From assembly GCA_023665245.1 (NCBI GenBank), contig JAMPEH010000018.1, forward strand, positions 1-26,045: 26,045 bases of DNA, written 5' to 3'. Below, one piece after another: positions 17,837 through 24,120 of the stretch (positions within the stretch are counted from its first letter, which is position 1; every line of letters begins with the position of its first letter). The notes beneath the pieces are model-generated. The model was given only the letters and a program-made list of their open reading frames with translations. It made no database searches and was not told the DNA's origin. A program made the position numbers and the translations under genes. This DNA comes from Muribaculaceae bacterium (GTDB lineage: Bacteria; Pseudomonadota; Alphaproteobacteria; Rs-D84).

Positions 17837-18931
17837 TTACAAAATAAGTGTCGGCTGATCCATTTCAATGGACGCTACTTTTGCTTGATTTATGCAACCT
17901 GTGCATACGAACTTTGAAGTGATCGTATAGTTCGTATATTGCCCGGATATATTCACATTTAGATTGAACATTCTTCCTTCCGTTATGTCTGAAAAATATC
18001 CCGCTATCTCCGTTGTCGAAAGGCTCTTAAACTTTATATCCGACGTTCTTCCTGTGATAATAAAATTAGATACAGCGTGCGGATAATCGAAATACATCTC
18101 CGTTTCTGGATTTCTATTGTATGTACCTGTGGTAATTGTACTGCCCTTTAACTTCATAAACACAGACTGCCCCGTATCCGACGTGTCGTAACTCAAACTA
18201 ATCGTCGCATTAAAGTTGTCCGCCAAAGTATATACAGAACTCTTATCATACTTCAAATTCGTTGCTCCGCCGGGACCTGTGCCATTCGGATTTATGTTAA
18301 ACTTTACTTCCGTTGTCCCGCCTAAGTTGACTGTCATATCCCCAAACTTCAAGCTTATATTTTGCGCTTTTTGCGAATAGTCCAAAATACATTGCGCTTT
18401 TGCATCTGCATTGTCTTTGCTTACTACATTTATCTTTATTTGTGAGCCGAATGCTTGCTTACATTCGACATTTGCCGTCAAGCCTTCGCTTGATATAGGT
18501 GTGAGTGTAACATAATCCGTTACTGACTTCCCGCTTGCAAAACTGCTTGTTGCGTCTACCCAATTTATAGACCACTCCATCTGCTTGTTTGTCGCAGTGT
18601 CCGGATTTACTTTTACTGTCAATACGCACGCGCTTTCCGCTTGCGGACTTATACCGTTTGCCTCATACGCTGCTTGAGGCAATGCTGTGCTTACTACACT
18701 TATTCCGCTATGCGTATCTTCTGTAATTACCATTCCGCCGTTATTATACTTATTGCTTGGCGTATCGTCTGTTGGGTCATCCGGGCTTATATTATTCTGT
18801 CCGCCATTGTACTTAAACCAAGTATCGACTTCCCAATTGGTAAATCCCAATGAGCCTATCGAAAGAACTATTACAAGCGCCATAACTACTATGACTGTTG
18901 TTATACTTATTATCGTTGCTGTCTTTTTCAT
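17837..18931 (-). CDS. Membrane-anchored extracellular phage protein with Ig-like region
   Basis: The 364-residue protein has one N-terminal membrane helix (about 5-28), a Gly/Asp/Pro/Asn-rich linker (about 38-66) and a Thr/Ser-rich beta-type region (about 85-250) resembling bacterial Ig-like (BIG2-type) domains, then another beta-rich part. A late CxxC-like pair (CTGC) lies near residue 345. It has no C-terminal anchor. It is the first gene behind the central terminator and has a very strong ribosome-binding site (AGGAGG), so it may be made in quantity. It is most likely a virion-tip or surface-attachment protein. It is too long for a major coat protein. The family is not recognised. Confidence 0.6.
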   Translation of the reverse strand: MKKTATIISITTVIVVMALVIVLSIGSLGFTNWEVDTWFKYNGGQNNISPDDPTDDTPSNKYNNGGMVITEDTHSGISVVSTALPQAAYEANGISPQAESACVLTVKVNPDTATNKQMEWSINWVDATSSFASGKSVTDYVTLTPISSEGLTANVECKQAFGSQIKINVVSKDNADAKAQCILDYSQKAQNISLKFGDMTVNLGGTTEVKFNINPNGTGPGGATNLKYDKSSVYTLADNFNATISLSYDTSDTGQSVFMKLKGSTITTGTYNRNPETEMYFDYPHAVSNFIITGRTSDIKFKSLSTTEIAGYFSDITEGRMFNLNVNISGQYTNYTITSKFVCTGCINQAKVASIEMDQPTLIL

Positions 18932-18962
18932 ATTTATATCCTCCTATTTTTCTAGGTAAAAA

Positions 18963-18989
18963 CTGCGGCAAGCGTTTCACCTGCCGCAG
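18963..18989 (-). terminator. Central terminator inside the phage gene cluster
   Basis: A perfect 8-bp GC-rich stem CTGCGGCA/TGCCGCAG with an 11-nt loop is followed on the minus strand by TTTTTA. It splits the probable ssDNA-binding protein gene from the exported structural genes, like the central terminator of coliphages that sets the ratio of replication to minor structural proteins. Confidence 0.85.
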
Positions 18990-19004
18990 CCTTACTTCGC
19001 TTAC

Positions 19005-19364
19005 TTATCTCATAAGCATTGCAAGTAATGTCTTATCTGAATTTCTTGCCGGCTTGATTGAGCTTTCAAACGTTTCTCCCGTTTCCTTGTCCACCGTGCG
19101 AACGAGAAATTTATTGCCAGTTATAGTGTTACCGCTTGCGTCCTTAAATTCGTACGGCTCTACTACAAAGTCCGCTTTATCTTCGTTGCCGAATACAATA
19201 TCCAAGACTGTGTACCCGCCTCTGTCATTGATATTTGGCGGAGCAAGTTTTATCTTGACTTCTTTGCCCCTTACCTTGCCGCTGATAAAATACTCAAAAA
19301 ACGATTTGCCCTTGTATTCAAACGTCTCTCTTTCGACCTTAATTACCTTTTCTTTCTTTTCCAT
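19005..19364 (-). CDS. Probable phage ssDNA-binding protein (pV-like)
   Basis: This 119-residue protein is a compact, all-beta-looking, charged protein with aromatic residues in the first strands, a conserved-looking loop PPNINDRGGY (about 42-51) and a Lys/Arg-rich end. Size, charge and position before the central terminator and structural genes match the filamentous-phage ssDNA-binding protein, which coats new genome strands and can repress translation of replication genes. The ATG lies close behind a GGAG-type site. I cannot see a diagnostic motif, so the call rests on size, composition and synteny. The alternative is an unrelated OB-fold-like accessory protein. Confidence 0.5.
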   Translation of the reverse strand: MEKKEKVIKVERETFEYKGKSFFEYFISGKVRGKEVKIKLAPPNINDRGGYTVLDIVFGNEDKADFVVEPYEFKDASGNTITGNKFLVRTVDKETGETFESSIKPARNSDKTLLAMLMR

Positions 19365-19383
19365 TTTCTTTTACTCTCCTTTT

Positions 19384-19680
19384 TTATTTTGCTTTCTTGT
19401 CGTCGGTTTTCTCACCTTTCAACTTCGTGCCCTTTTCTCTCGAAAACTTGATTGCGTACTTCTTATCCCCAAACTTGTCCATCGCAAGTTTATAACGATA
19501 AAGTCCCGCATGATCAGATTGGCACATCAAATACCCCGACCTCAAACCGCTTTCGTAATCCGAAAGAGGCTTACCTTCCTTGCTCCCGTGTTGGTGAACT
19601 TTCGCTTTACGCTCTTCTGCGTAACTTGCTGCACGTTTGTTGGGTGAAAACCAACGTCTTTCCTTGTTATAATCTGCCAT
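19384..19680 (-). CDS. Small soluble phage/mobile-element protein, unknown function
   Basis: This 98-residue protein is hydrophilic and basic, with the stretches KERRWFSPNKRAASYAEER (6-24) and LRSGYLMCQSDHAGLYRYK (46-64) and a Lys-rich tail. It has no signal peptide or membrane helix, so it is not a coat protein. It ends 19 nt before the probable ssDNA-binding protein gene starts, so they are co-transcribed and may work together in replication. I cannot name a family with confidence. AGGAGA lies before the ATG. Confidence 0.6.
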   Translation of the reverse strand: MADYNKERRWFSPNKRAASYAEERKAKVHQHGSKEGKPLSDYESGLRSGYLMCQSDHAGLYRYKLAMDKFGDKKYAIKFSREKGTKLKGEKTDDKKAK

Positions 19681-19769
19681 TGTTTTAATCTCCTAAATGT
19701 TCTTTGCCCGTTAAACCGATAGCCCAGCGTATATATGTCACGGCAACTCCTATTCTTTTTTGATTTATT

Positions 19770-19802
19770 TAGCGTAGGCGGCCACCATTTTGTTTTACGC
19801 TA
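19770..19802. other. Inverted repeat in the 211-nt gap before the 98-residue protein gene
   Basis: TAGCGTA/TACGCTA, 7 bp perfect, with a 19-nt loop containing ggcggcc. No T-run follows on either strand, so it is not a terminator. A second repeat, TGCCCTT/AAGGGCA, lies near 19845-19880. They could be control sites of a middle promoter or structures of the ssDNA genome; I see no convincing promoter. Confidence 0.4.
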
Positions 19803-19891
19803 GATTAAATCACTCTTCTTTATTGCGCCGTATACATTTGCATTAATGCCCTTACACTTATAGCCACGAAAAAGGGCAAATGTTGGCGGTC

Positions 19892-20287
19892 TCAAAGAAA
19901 ATTCTGCAATTTTTTATAAATCCTTGCTAATTTCTTGCTCACGCTACATACTGCAATTCCGTCATTCTTGGCTATCTCGGTTACGCTTTGCCTTTCATAA
20001 AAAACTCTGCGCAGCAGATCCCGTTGCGTCGGTAACAACTGCGATATTGCTTGCTGTAACTTCTCGTTTTCCATATTCCCGAAAATATCTTCCTTAAAAT
20101 ATTCGTCGGTCACGGTAGGCTCTACGCTCTTTTCGACAAGACTTTCCATAGATACGTGCCTGCGTGTTTCTTTTCTGTTAGAGCGTTTCTCCGCTTCTTC
20201 CATTTCTTGATAAATCTCATATAGTTCATCGCTTACTTCGACGGCTCTTATTTGTCCGTCGGCAAATTCGTACGTTATTGTTTTCAT
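19892..20287 (-). CDS. Sigma-70 region-4-like regulator
   Basis: The 131-residue protein has an N-terminal part (1-70) without a recognised domain and a C-terminal sigma-70 region-4-type helix-turn-helix (about 75-131): LPTQRDLLRRVFYERQSVTE leads into a turn (IAKNDGIAVCSVSKK) and a closing helix. Such small proteins in phages and conjugative elements act as activators or as partial sigma factors that bind -35 sequences. It is separated from the upstream regulator genes by a terminator (20325-20367), so its expression may be attenuated or need its own signal. It probably controls the phage genes downstream. The ribosome-binding site AAGGAGC is close to the ATG. Confidence 0.72.
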   Translation of the reverse strand: MKTITYEFADGQIRAVEVSDELYEIYQEMEEAEKRSNRKETRRHVSMESLVEKSVEPTVTDEYFKEDIFGNMENEKLQQAISQLLPTQRDLLRRVFYERQSVTEIAKNDGIAVCSVSKKLARIYKKLQNFL

Positions 20288-20324
20288 ATTCTTGCTCCTT
20301 AAATTTTCTTCGTCCGCAAATAAA

Positions 20325-20367
20325 AAGACGGCAAAAAAGCGTTTGAGTTTCGCTTCCTTGCCGTCTT
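20325..20367 (-). terminator. Terminator before the sigma-like gene
   Basis: The 10-bp perfect stem AAGACGGCAA/TTGCCGTCTT extends inwards with AAGCG/CGCTT and is followed on the minus strand by TTTTTA. It stops early transcription from the SOS-type promoter before the sigma-region-4 gene, or makes that gene depend on read-through. Confidence 0.85.
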
Positions 20368-20395
20368 GCGGTCTGTGGATATTATTGCTAGCGGA

Positions 20396-20557
20396 CTATA
20401 CCGCCTTATTTTTATTTATTACATTGATATTGCCATCTTCACAAAACTTTACAAGAGTTACATATCCTTTGACTGCTATCTCTACTGTCTTGCTGTTTCT
20501 TTCTACCTTGCAAACAAGTTTGCCTTGATTATTCCTTATCTCCATATACTCTCTCAT
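20396..20557 (-). CDS. 53-residue small protein coupled to the upstream regulator
   Basis: The frame runs from ATG at 20557 to TAG at 20396. Its ATG shares one base with the stop of the 103-residue regulator gene (TAATG), a common sign of translational coupling. The product is soluble, of the type KLVCKVERNSKTVEIAVKGY, with two or three beta strands. Similar small beta proteins occur in Clostridia mobile elements, but I cannot name the family. It is followed by a terminator. Coupling and codon pattern make it likely to be real. Confidence 0.6.
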   Translation of the reverse strand: MREYMEIRNNQGKLVCKVERNSKTVEIAVKGYVTLVKFCEDGNINVINKNKAV

Positions 20558-20868
20558 TAAGCAGACTCCTTTGGAAGTGCAGTTTGCAAATACTTCAAAA
20601 GCCTTTTATTGAGTTTTTGTATATACTCTGGCGTATATCCCAATTCCTCCGACAATGACTCTTGCGTATGATTTCTTATATACAATGAATAATATAGGTC
20701 ATACATTCTAGGTTGTGCTTTTAGCATTATCTCATTGTACATATCTACCTTTCCTTTTATCTCATTCATTCTTCCTGTGAACTTCAATGCCTCTTCAAAC
20801 ATTGGCTTGCGTAAATAATAATATCTTATATCTTTTAAATCTTCTCTTATTTCGTTTAATGTTATCAT
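20557..20868 (-). CDS. Sigma-region-4/ArpU-like phage regulator
   Basis: This 103-residue protein is all-helical. Its C-terminal half (about 58-98) holds a helix-turn-helix of the sigma-70 region-4 kind: YSLYIRNHTQESLSEELGY, then TPEYIQKLNKRLLKYLQ. The layout resembles ArpU/RinA-type phage late regulators. It has GAGGATAAT before the ATG at 20868 and lies behind a long structured terminator (20918-20973), so it may be controlled by anti-termination of the early transcript. With the downstream sigma-like gene it makes a two-step regulatory set. The target promoters are unknown. Confidence 0.65.
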   Translation of the reverse strand: MITLNEIREDLKDIRYYYLRKPMFEEALKFTGRMNEIKGKVDMYNEIMLKAQPRMYDLYYSLYIRNHTQESLSEELGYTPEYIQKLNKRLLKYLQTALPKESA

Positions 20869-20917
20869 ATTATCCTCTTATATTTATTGTCTTTTCTTCT
20901 AGGATTTCGCCGTTAAA

Positions 20918-20973
20918 AAAGCCCTGCGACAGAAACCCATTTCTCTTTATGAGTTACTGTTCGTAGGGGCTTT
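20918..20973 (-). terminator. Long three-part hairpin with terminator tail in the early leader
   Basis: On the minus strand, AAAGCCC/GGGCTTT, CG-ACAG/CTGTCG and AACTCAT/ATGGGTT (with one G-T pair) stack into one extended hairpin with an 8-nt loop, followed by TTTTTTAAC. It lies in the 224-nt gap between the zinc-ribbon gene and the 103-residue regulator, with no ORF. It is either a strong terminator/attenuator or the 3' end of a small RNA starting at the SOS-type promoter. Confidence 0.7.
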
Positions 20974-21092
20974 CACTTTCTTTGCCTGTGGCACGAACCT
21001 TATCTATATCGTAGTGAGTAGGATTTACGGATCTTGTCTACCTATCTGTGCCATATAGACGATTTATATTTACTTTACTTTTCTTTTTTTCA

Positions 21093-21260
21093 CTATGACC
21101 TATATATTCGTATAAGCCGTTCTTTCTCCGATGGTTGTCTTGCTATTACTACCGCATTACACTTTCCGCAACAGCCTTTTGCTTCGCTGTTCGCTCCTAT
21201 TGTAACCGTCATATAGTTTAGACAGTCGGGGCATTTTATTCGTTTAACTTGTCTATCCAT
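21093..21260 (-). CDS. 55-residue zinc-ribbon protein, first gene behind the SOS-type promoter
   Basis: The frame from ATG at 21260 to TAG at 21093 encodes a small protein with two Cys pairs: CPDC at about 10-13 and CCGKC at about 30-34, spaced as in a zinc ribbon. The C-terminus is basic. GGAGG is placed 9 nt before the ATG. It is the first gene of the transcript that starts at 21412-21440. Such small zinc ribbons are common in phages and ICEs of Clostridia (Com-like or unknown). A nucleic-acid or regulatory role is plausible but not shown. Confidence 0.65.
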   Translation of the reverse strand: MDRQVKRIKCPDCLNYMTVTIGANSEAKGCCGKCNAVVIARQPSEKERLIRIYRS

Positions 21261-21411
21261 ACGAGTGCCTCCTTTTCCCTAAATATGCAGTCCATATTTA
21301 ATTTACCGTCATATGCCGGGTTGGGAACTCCCTTGCGATAGTAAATTATCTTTCATATTCTTATCCGTGTTCTACTCTACCTTTTCTTGTTGAGTTTTCA
21401 CGGTAGTTACG

Positions 21412-21440
21412 ATTATAGAACAAATGTTCGCAAATGTCAA
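21412..21440 (-). promoter_or_regulatory. Consensus promoter with a LexA (SOS) box in the spacer
   Basis: Minus-strand -35 TTGACA (21435-21440), a 17-bp spacer and -10 TATAAT (21412-21417) match the sigma-70/A consensus perfectly. The spacer carries CGAACATTTGTTCT, whose core GAAC-N4-GTTC (21418-21429) matches the Gram-positive LexA box (CGAAC-N4-GTTCG type) at all but the last base. LexA bound there would block RNA polymerase, so the early phage genes should be switched on by DNA damage. Confidence 0.8.
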
Positions 21441-21469
21441 TACTATTTTTGCAACTTTTTTATTAAATT

Positions 21470-21649
21470 TTACGGTGGCTTAATATCTTCCACTACCTCT
21501 TCTTTATCCTTGTAATAATTGCGTATCTCTAATTCAAGTATTGATATAAAGGCGTCATAATCTTGCTTGGACATTGCCCTTATGTCTGGTGTTCCGTTAA
21601 TATACAATGTATTCCGTCCATTAGTTGAATCTATTTTGATTTTTCGCAT
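21470..21649 (-). CDS. 59-residue small protein at the right end of the prophage
   Basis: The frame from ATG at 21649 to TAA at 21470 encodes a soluble protein with two beta strands (KIKIDSTNGRNTLYING) and a helix (DYDAFISILELEIRNYY) before an acidic tail. GGAG stands about 10 nt before the ATG, with GGGA closer. It ends 30 nt before the -35 of the SOS-type promoter and thus is not part of that transcript. The family is unknown. It may belong to the phage or to the flanking DNA, and no promoter is obvious before it. Confidence 0.55.
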   Translation of the reverse strand: MRKIKIDSTNGRNTLYINGTPDIRAMSKQDYDAFISILELEIRNYYKDKEEVVEDIKPP

Positions 21650-21839
21650 TCCCTTTCACTCCTTTCCTTTCGCTATGTCAACTATATAACTTTTCCAAAT
21701 TTTAGTTTAGAAACTCCTCCTAAATTCTTACTAGATATGTTGCGAACAAAACAATTCTCTATCCAAACTTCGAAGACAATAATTTTACCGCAACTATGAT
21801 AGTTCTTAAGAAGTAAACTACAAAAACAAACATAAAAAA

Positions 21840-21867
21840 TGTCAACTGCTTTATTACAGTTGACATT
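21840..21867 (-). terminator. Terminator after darT
   Basis: A perfect 10-bp stem ATGTCAACTG/CAGTTGACAT with an 8-nt loop is followed by TTTTTTATG on the minus strand, 20 nt behind the darT stop. It insulates the DarTG operon from the prophage. Confidence 0.88.
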
Positions 21868-21886
21868 TCAAATAAACTAAAGATGT

Positions 21887-22930
21887 CTATTTAATAATAT
21901 TTTCTTCACTCACACTATGCTTGCTATAATTAATTAATTTATCTTCAATATATATCTTTATAGCTAATTGCTTTGCCTTAGGAATCTTAGGAATTTTACT
22001 AAGCAATAACCTACCTATATTTTGATAATCGATATTCGTCTTTGCATCATCCACATATAAAGTTACATCAAATGAATCTAACCACTCCAAATCGATTTTT
22101 AATTCTAATTGCTCTAATTTTCCTATTCCTTTCTCAGTTATTCGCTTTTCTTCATATTTATGTTTTGCTATAGAATCTGCAAATGATATAGCAAGGCTCT
22201 CTTTATTAAGTAAAACATCATCTATAAAAAGCCCATTTTTCTCAAACATATTTTCTTTTCCTATACGAATTTTATCTCGATAGTTGTAGTATGCCTTTCT
22301 ATTTTTATCCCATAACAAATTTAATAATGTTGCACGCTCTGCATCATTTCTACAATATATTGCTTCCAAAGAATTATTTATGGAATATTCGTTAGGATAC
22401 AAAAGTTCAGCGTGTCTAAATTTTTTCTCATCGGGATCAAATGTCCATCCAATTGAATAAATCTTCTCAAAATTAAGCTTAGAAAACTTTTCCACTCCAT
22501 TATACCACTTATATGATCCATAGCCCGCTTGTCCAATAGGGGCAAATTGGGTATTTGGATCAGCTAGCAATTTCTTCAAATTAAATACAAAAAATATAGG
22601 GACTGGTACATTTGCATTTGCATTATGATTTTCGTCATACCTAATTTGCGGATGCTTGTACCCTTCGTTATGATATTGAGTTGGTGTCATAGGGCGAAAA
22701 TAAAAACGCACATATGATGTTGCTCCACTCTTTGTCATTTCAATTACTTGAGTACTCGCATTATCATTAATCATAATATGCTCTTTTTCTGCTCTATTAC
22801 GGCTAAAAAGTTTACCCGTATTTATTATACCTAATGCATTTGTAACATCTGTAAAATGATATGCATATTTAGGCCACCATTTTACAGAAGCCCTTTCAGT
22901 ATTCTTTTGTATTATTTCTTCATATGTCAT
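21887..22930 (-). CDS. darT: DarT-like DNA thymidine ADP-ribosyltransferase with C-terminal extension
   Basis: The 347-residue protein starts with the DarT (DUF4433) fold: YHFTDVTNALGIINTGKLFSR (about 24-44), holding the NAD-binding His and Arg; YVRFYFRPMTPTQY (73-86); and RHAELLYP (172-179), where Glu175 matches the catalytic glutamate of characterised DarT enzymes. DarT transfers ADP-ribose from NAD+ to thymidine in ssDNA, blocking replication, and is an anti-phage toxin neutralised by DarG. Most studied DarT proteins are about 210 residues; here about 140 extra residues follow, without a recognised domain. The gene starts 2 nt behind the darG stop with GGAG at the right distance. The order antitoxin then toxin is the reverse of the best-known operons. 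All key residues I can check are present, so the toxin should be active. Confidence 0.82.
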   Translation of the reverse strand: MTYEEIIQKNTERASVKWWPKYAYHFTDVTNALGIINTGKLFSRNRAEKEHIMINDNASTQVIEMTKSGATSYVRFYFRPMTPTQYHNEGYKHPQIRYDENHNANANVPVPIFFVFNLKKLLADPNTQFAPIGQAGYGSYKWYNGVEKFSKLNFEKIYSIGWTFDPDEKKFRHAELLYPNEYSINNSLEAIYCRNDAERATLLNLLWDKNRKAYYNYRDKIRIGKENMFEKNGLFIDDVLLNKESLAISFADSIAKHKYEEKRITEKGIGKLEQLELKIDLEWLDSFDVTLYVDDAKTNIDYQNIGRLLLSKIPKIPKAKQLAIKIYIEDKLINYSKHSVSEENIIK

Positions 22931-22932
22931 TA

Positions 22933-23799
22933 TTACGCTCCACTGTAAGCATGCACTCTGCCCAACCCTTCATTAAGCTGGTACCCTTCTTGCATCTCGC
23001 CAGAAACTTTATTAAGTTTTTTAATTTTTACAAGATAATTTAATGATGCTAGTAATTCACATGTTAGAAAATATTTCTTCTTTTCTTTGTCTACAATAAT
23101 AACTAGACTATTTCTTATTTCATCCCAATAAGTGTAAAGTTCCTCTTCACTTATACTTATTTCGCAAGAATCACCCTTAATCTTCAATTCTTCCTTGAAA
23201 GTTACTTCATATCTTTGTTGATCAATATACATTTCATATGGTAACATATATGTTGTTTGTTTAATATCTTCTACTAATCCATTAAACGACATATTTTTTG
23301 CATTTGCTCTCAACCATTCTTGCATCTCTTTGGTATGTTTATGCTCAGGCTCGGTATTTTCGTCATTACCTAGATATATATAAACATCTATTGGAAGATC
23401 TTTTAGATACTTTTCCATCAGTGGCTTGACAATATCCCAACTTAGTTCACCATTCCCACAACCTAACTTTGGAAATGCTATTGATGTAATATTATTTTGC
23501 GTATACTTATCGACAAATGTTTTCAATCCCTTTTCAATATATTCTATTTTAGATGGCAATCTCCAACTCTCTTTTGTTGGGAAAAGTAATATAAGGTGAT
23601 CTTGTTCATTCACCAACATTAATTTCCCAATTTGCAGTCTTTTCTTTTCACATGCCGTTTTATATAATTCAAACATACGGGGATAACGCTTCTTATATTC
23701 TAATGCTATACCCTTTCCCATAACCCCGACAGTATTAACAGTATTGACTATCACTTGTGCAGGGCTTGTGAAAATATCTCCAATAATATACTCAATCAT
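22933..23799 (-). CDS. darG: DarG-like macro-domain antitoxin (DNA ADP-ribosyl glycohydrolase)
   Basis: I place the start at the ATG at 23799, which has GAGGAG before it, rather than 72 nt upstream. The resulting 288-residue protein opens directly with the macro domain (1-145): IIGDIFTSPAQVIVNTVNT, VGVMGKGIA (24-32), FPTKESWR (73-80, Lys76 at the place of the catalytic Lys of DarG) and FPKLGCGNGELSW (109-121). DarG removes ADP-ribose from DNA and its C-terminal part blocks DarT. Here residues 150-288 form a separate, unassigned domain that may do this. It is co-transcribed with the HTH gene upstream (17-nt gap) and darT downstream (2-nt gap). The family call is solid; the role of the C-terminal half is inferred. 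Confidence 0.85.
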   Translation of the reverse strand: MIEYIIGDIFTSPAQVIVNTVNTVGVMGKGIALEYKKRYPRMFELYKTACEKKRLQIGKLMLVNEQDHLILLFPTKESWRLPSKIEYIEKGLKTFVDKYTQNNITSIAFPKLGCGNGELSWDIVKPLMEKYLKDLPIDVYIYLGNDENTEPEHKHTKEMQEWLRANAKNMSFNGLVEDIKQTTYMLPYEMYIDQQRYEVTFKEELKIKGDSCEISISEEELYTYWDEIRNSLVIIVDKEKKKYFLTCELLASLNYLVKIKKLNKVSGEMQEGYQLNEGLGRVHAYSGA

Positions 23800-23816
23800 A
23801 ATATGCTCCTCTCTTT

Positions 23817-24032
23817 TTACAATTTGATTTTCTCGCCATTTTGCAAGATAATGTTGCACTCCACATGGCAATTAGTAACCGCTGCTATTTCTTCCAAATC
23901 ATCTATTGTAAATTTCCCCCTGTTTATCTTTTGTGAAAGTGCTTGCGGGGTTTTATTTAATCTTCTCGCCAGTTCAGCGAGTGAAATATTCATCTTTAGA
24001 CAAAGCATTTTTAATTGTTCCGAAATCTGCAT
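23817..24032 (-). CDS. Small XRE-family regulator of the DarTG operon
   Basis: This 71-residue protein is almost entirely a Cro/C1-type helix-turn-helix: KMNISLAELARRLNKTPQAL (about 13-32) and then a recognition helix and DDLEEIAAVT (about 44-53). It is the first gene of the darG-darT operon and lies directly behind a promoter with operator-like repeats (24054-24095), so it most likely represses its own operon. AAGGAG lies 9 nt before the ATG. An extra HTH gene is not part of the minimal DarTG pair and may tie expression to copy number or stress. Confidence 0.78.
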   Translation of the reverse strand: MQISEQLKMLCLKMNISLAELARRLNKTPQALSQKINRGKFTIDDLEEIAAVTNCHVECNIILQNGEKIKL

Positions 24033-24053
24033 CTTAATACTCCTTACAATATT

Positions 24054-24095
24054 AATATAAACAATTTTATTGATAATGTCAATACAATTATTGAT
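24054..24095 (-). promoter_or_regulatory. DarTG promoter with operator-like repeats
   Basis: Minus-strand -35 TTGACA (24077-24082), 17-bp spacer, -10 TATATT (24054-24059). Two identical ATCAATAA direct repeats (plus strand TTATTGAT at 24067-24074 and 24088-24095) are spaced 21 bp, two helical turns, on either side of the -35. ATTGA-N5-TCAAT (24069-24083) overlaps the -35 itself. This is a likely autoregulatory site for the 71-residue XRE protein. Confidence 0.7.
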
Positions 24096-24120
24096 ACATA
24101 TTACATTTGTCTTGCATTTT

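Larger units (their letters stand above)
13880..21650 (-). mobile_element. Inovirus-like (filamentous ssDNA phage) prophage, about 7.8 kb
   Basis: One strand carries a Zot/pI-type morphogenesis ATPase, an HUH rolling-circle Rep, a probable ssDNA-binding protein, two exported proteins with membrane segments placed directly before Zot, and many small ORFs, closed by an intergenic region full of hairpins. Size and content match filamentous phages (usually 5-12 kb). No secretin is present, as expected for a single-membrane host. No integrase lies inside, so integration could use host XerC/D or the serine recombinase at 24.7 kb. The borders are approximate: the left is set by the hairpin region, the right by the 59-residue ORF. 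No duplicated att sequence was found. Confidence 0.75.

Noticed and set aside
20985..21055. tRNA-like segment with GGCAC/GTGCC closing stem and GGTTCG
   Set aside because: There is no proper T-arm after GGTTCG, no clear anticodon arm, and the spacing is wrong for a tRNA.
21280..21362. Two mini-ORFs of 15 and 18 codons in the leader before the zinc-ribbon gene
   Set aside because: Weak or missing ribosome-binding sites; too short to separate from chance, although the second overlaps the zinc-ribbon start.
13880..21650. Secretin (pIV-like) gene in the prophage
   Set aside because: No protein here has a secretin layout, which fits a host without an outer membrane.
13600..21890. dif-like or duplicated att sites at the prophage ends
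   Set aside because: I compared the AT-rich ends by eye and found no repeat long enough to claim; a computed search with flanking sequence would be needed.
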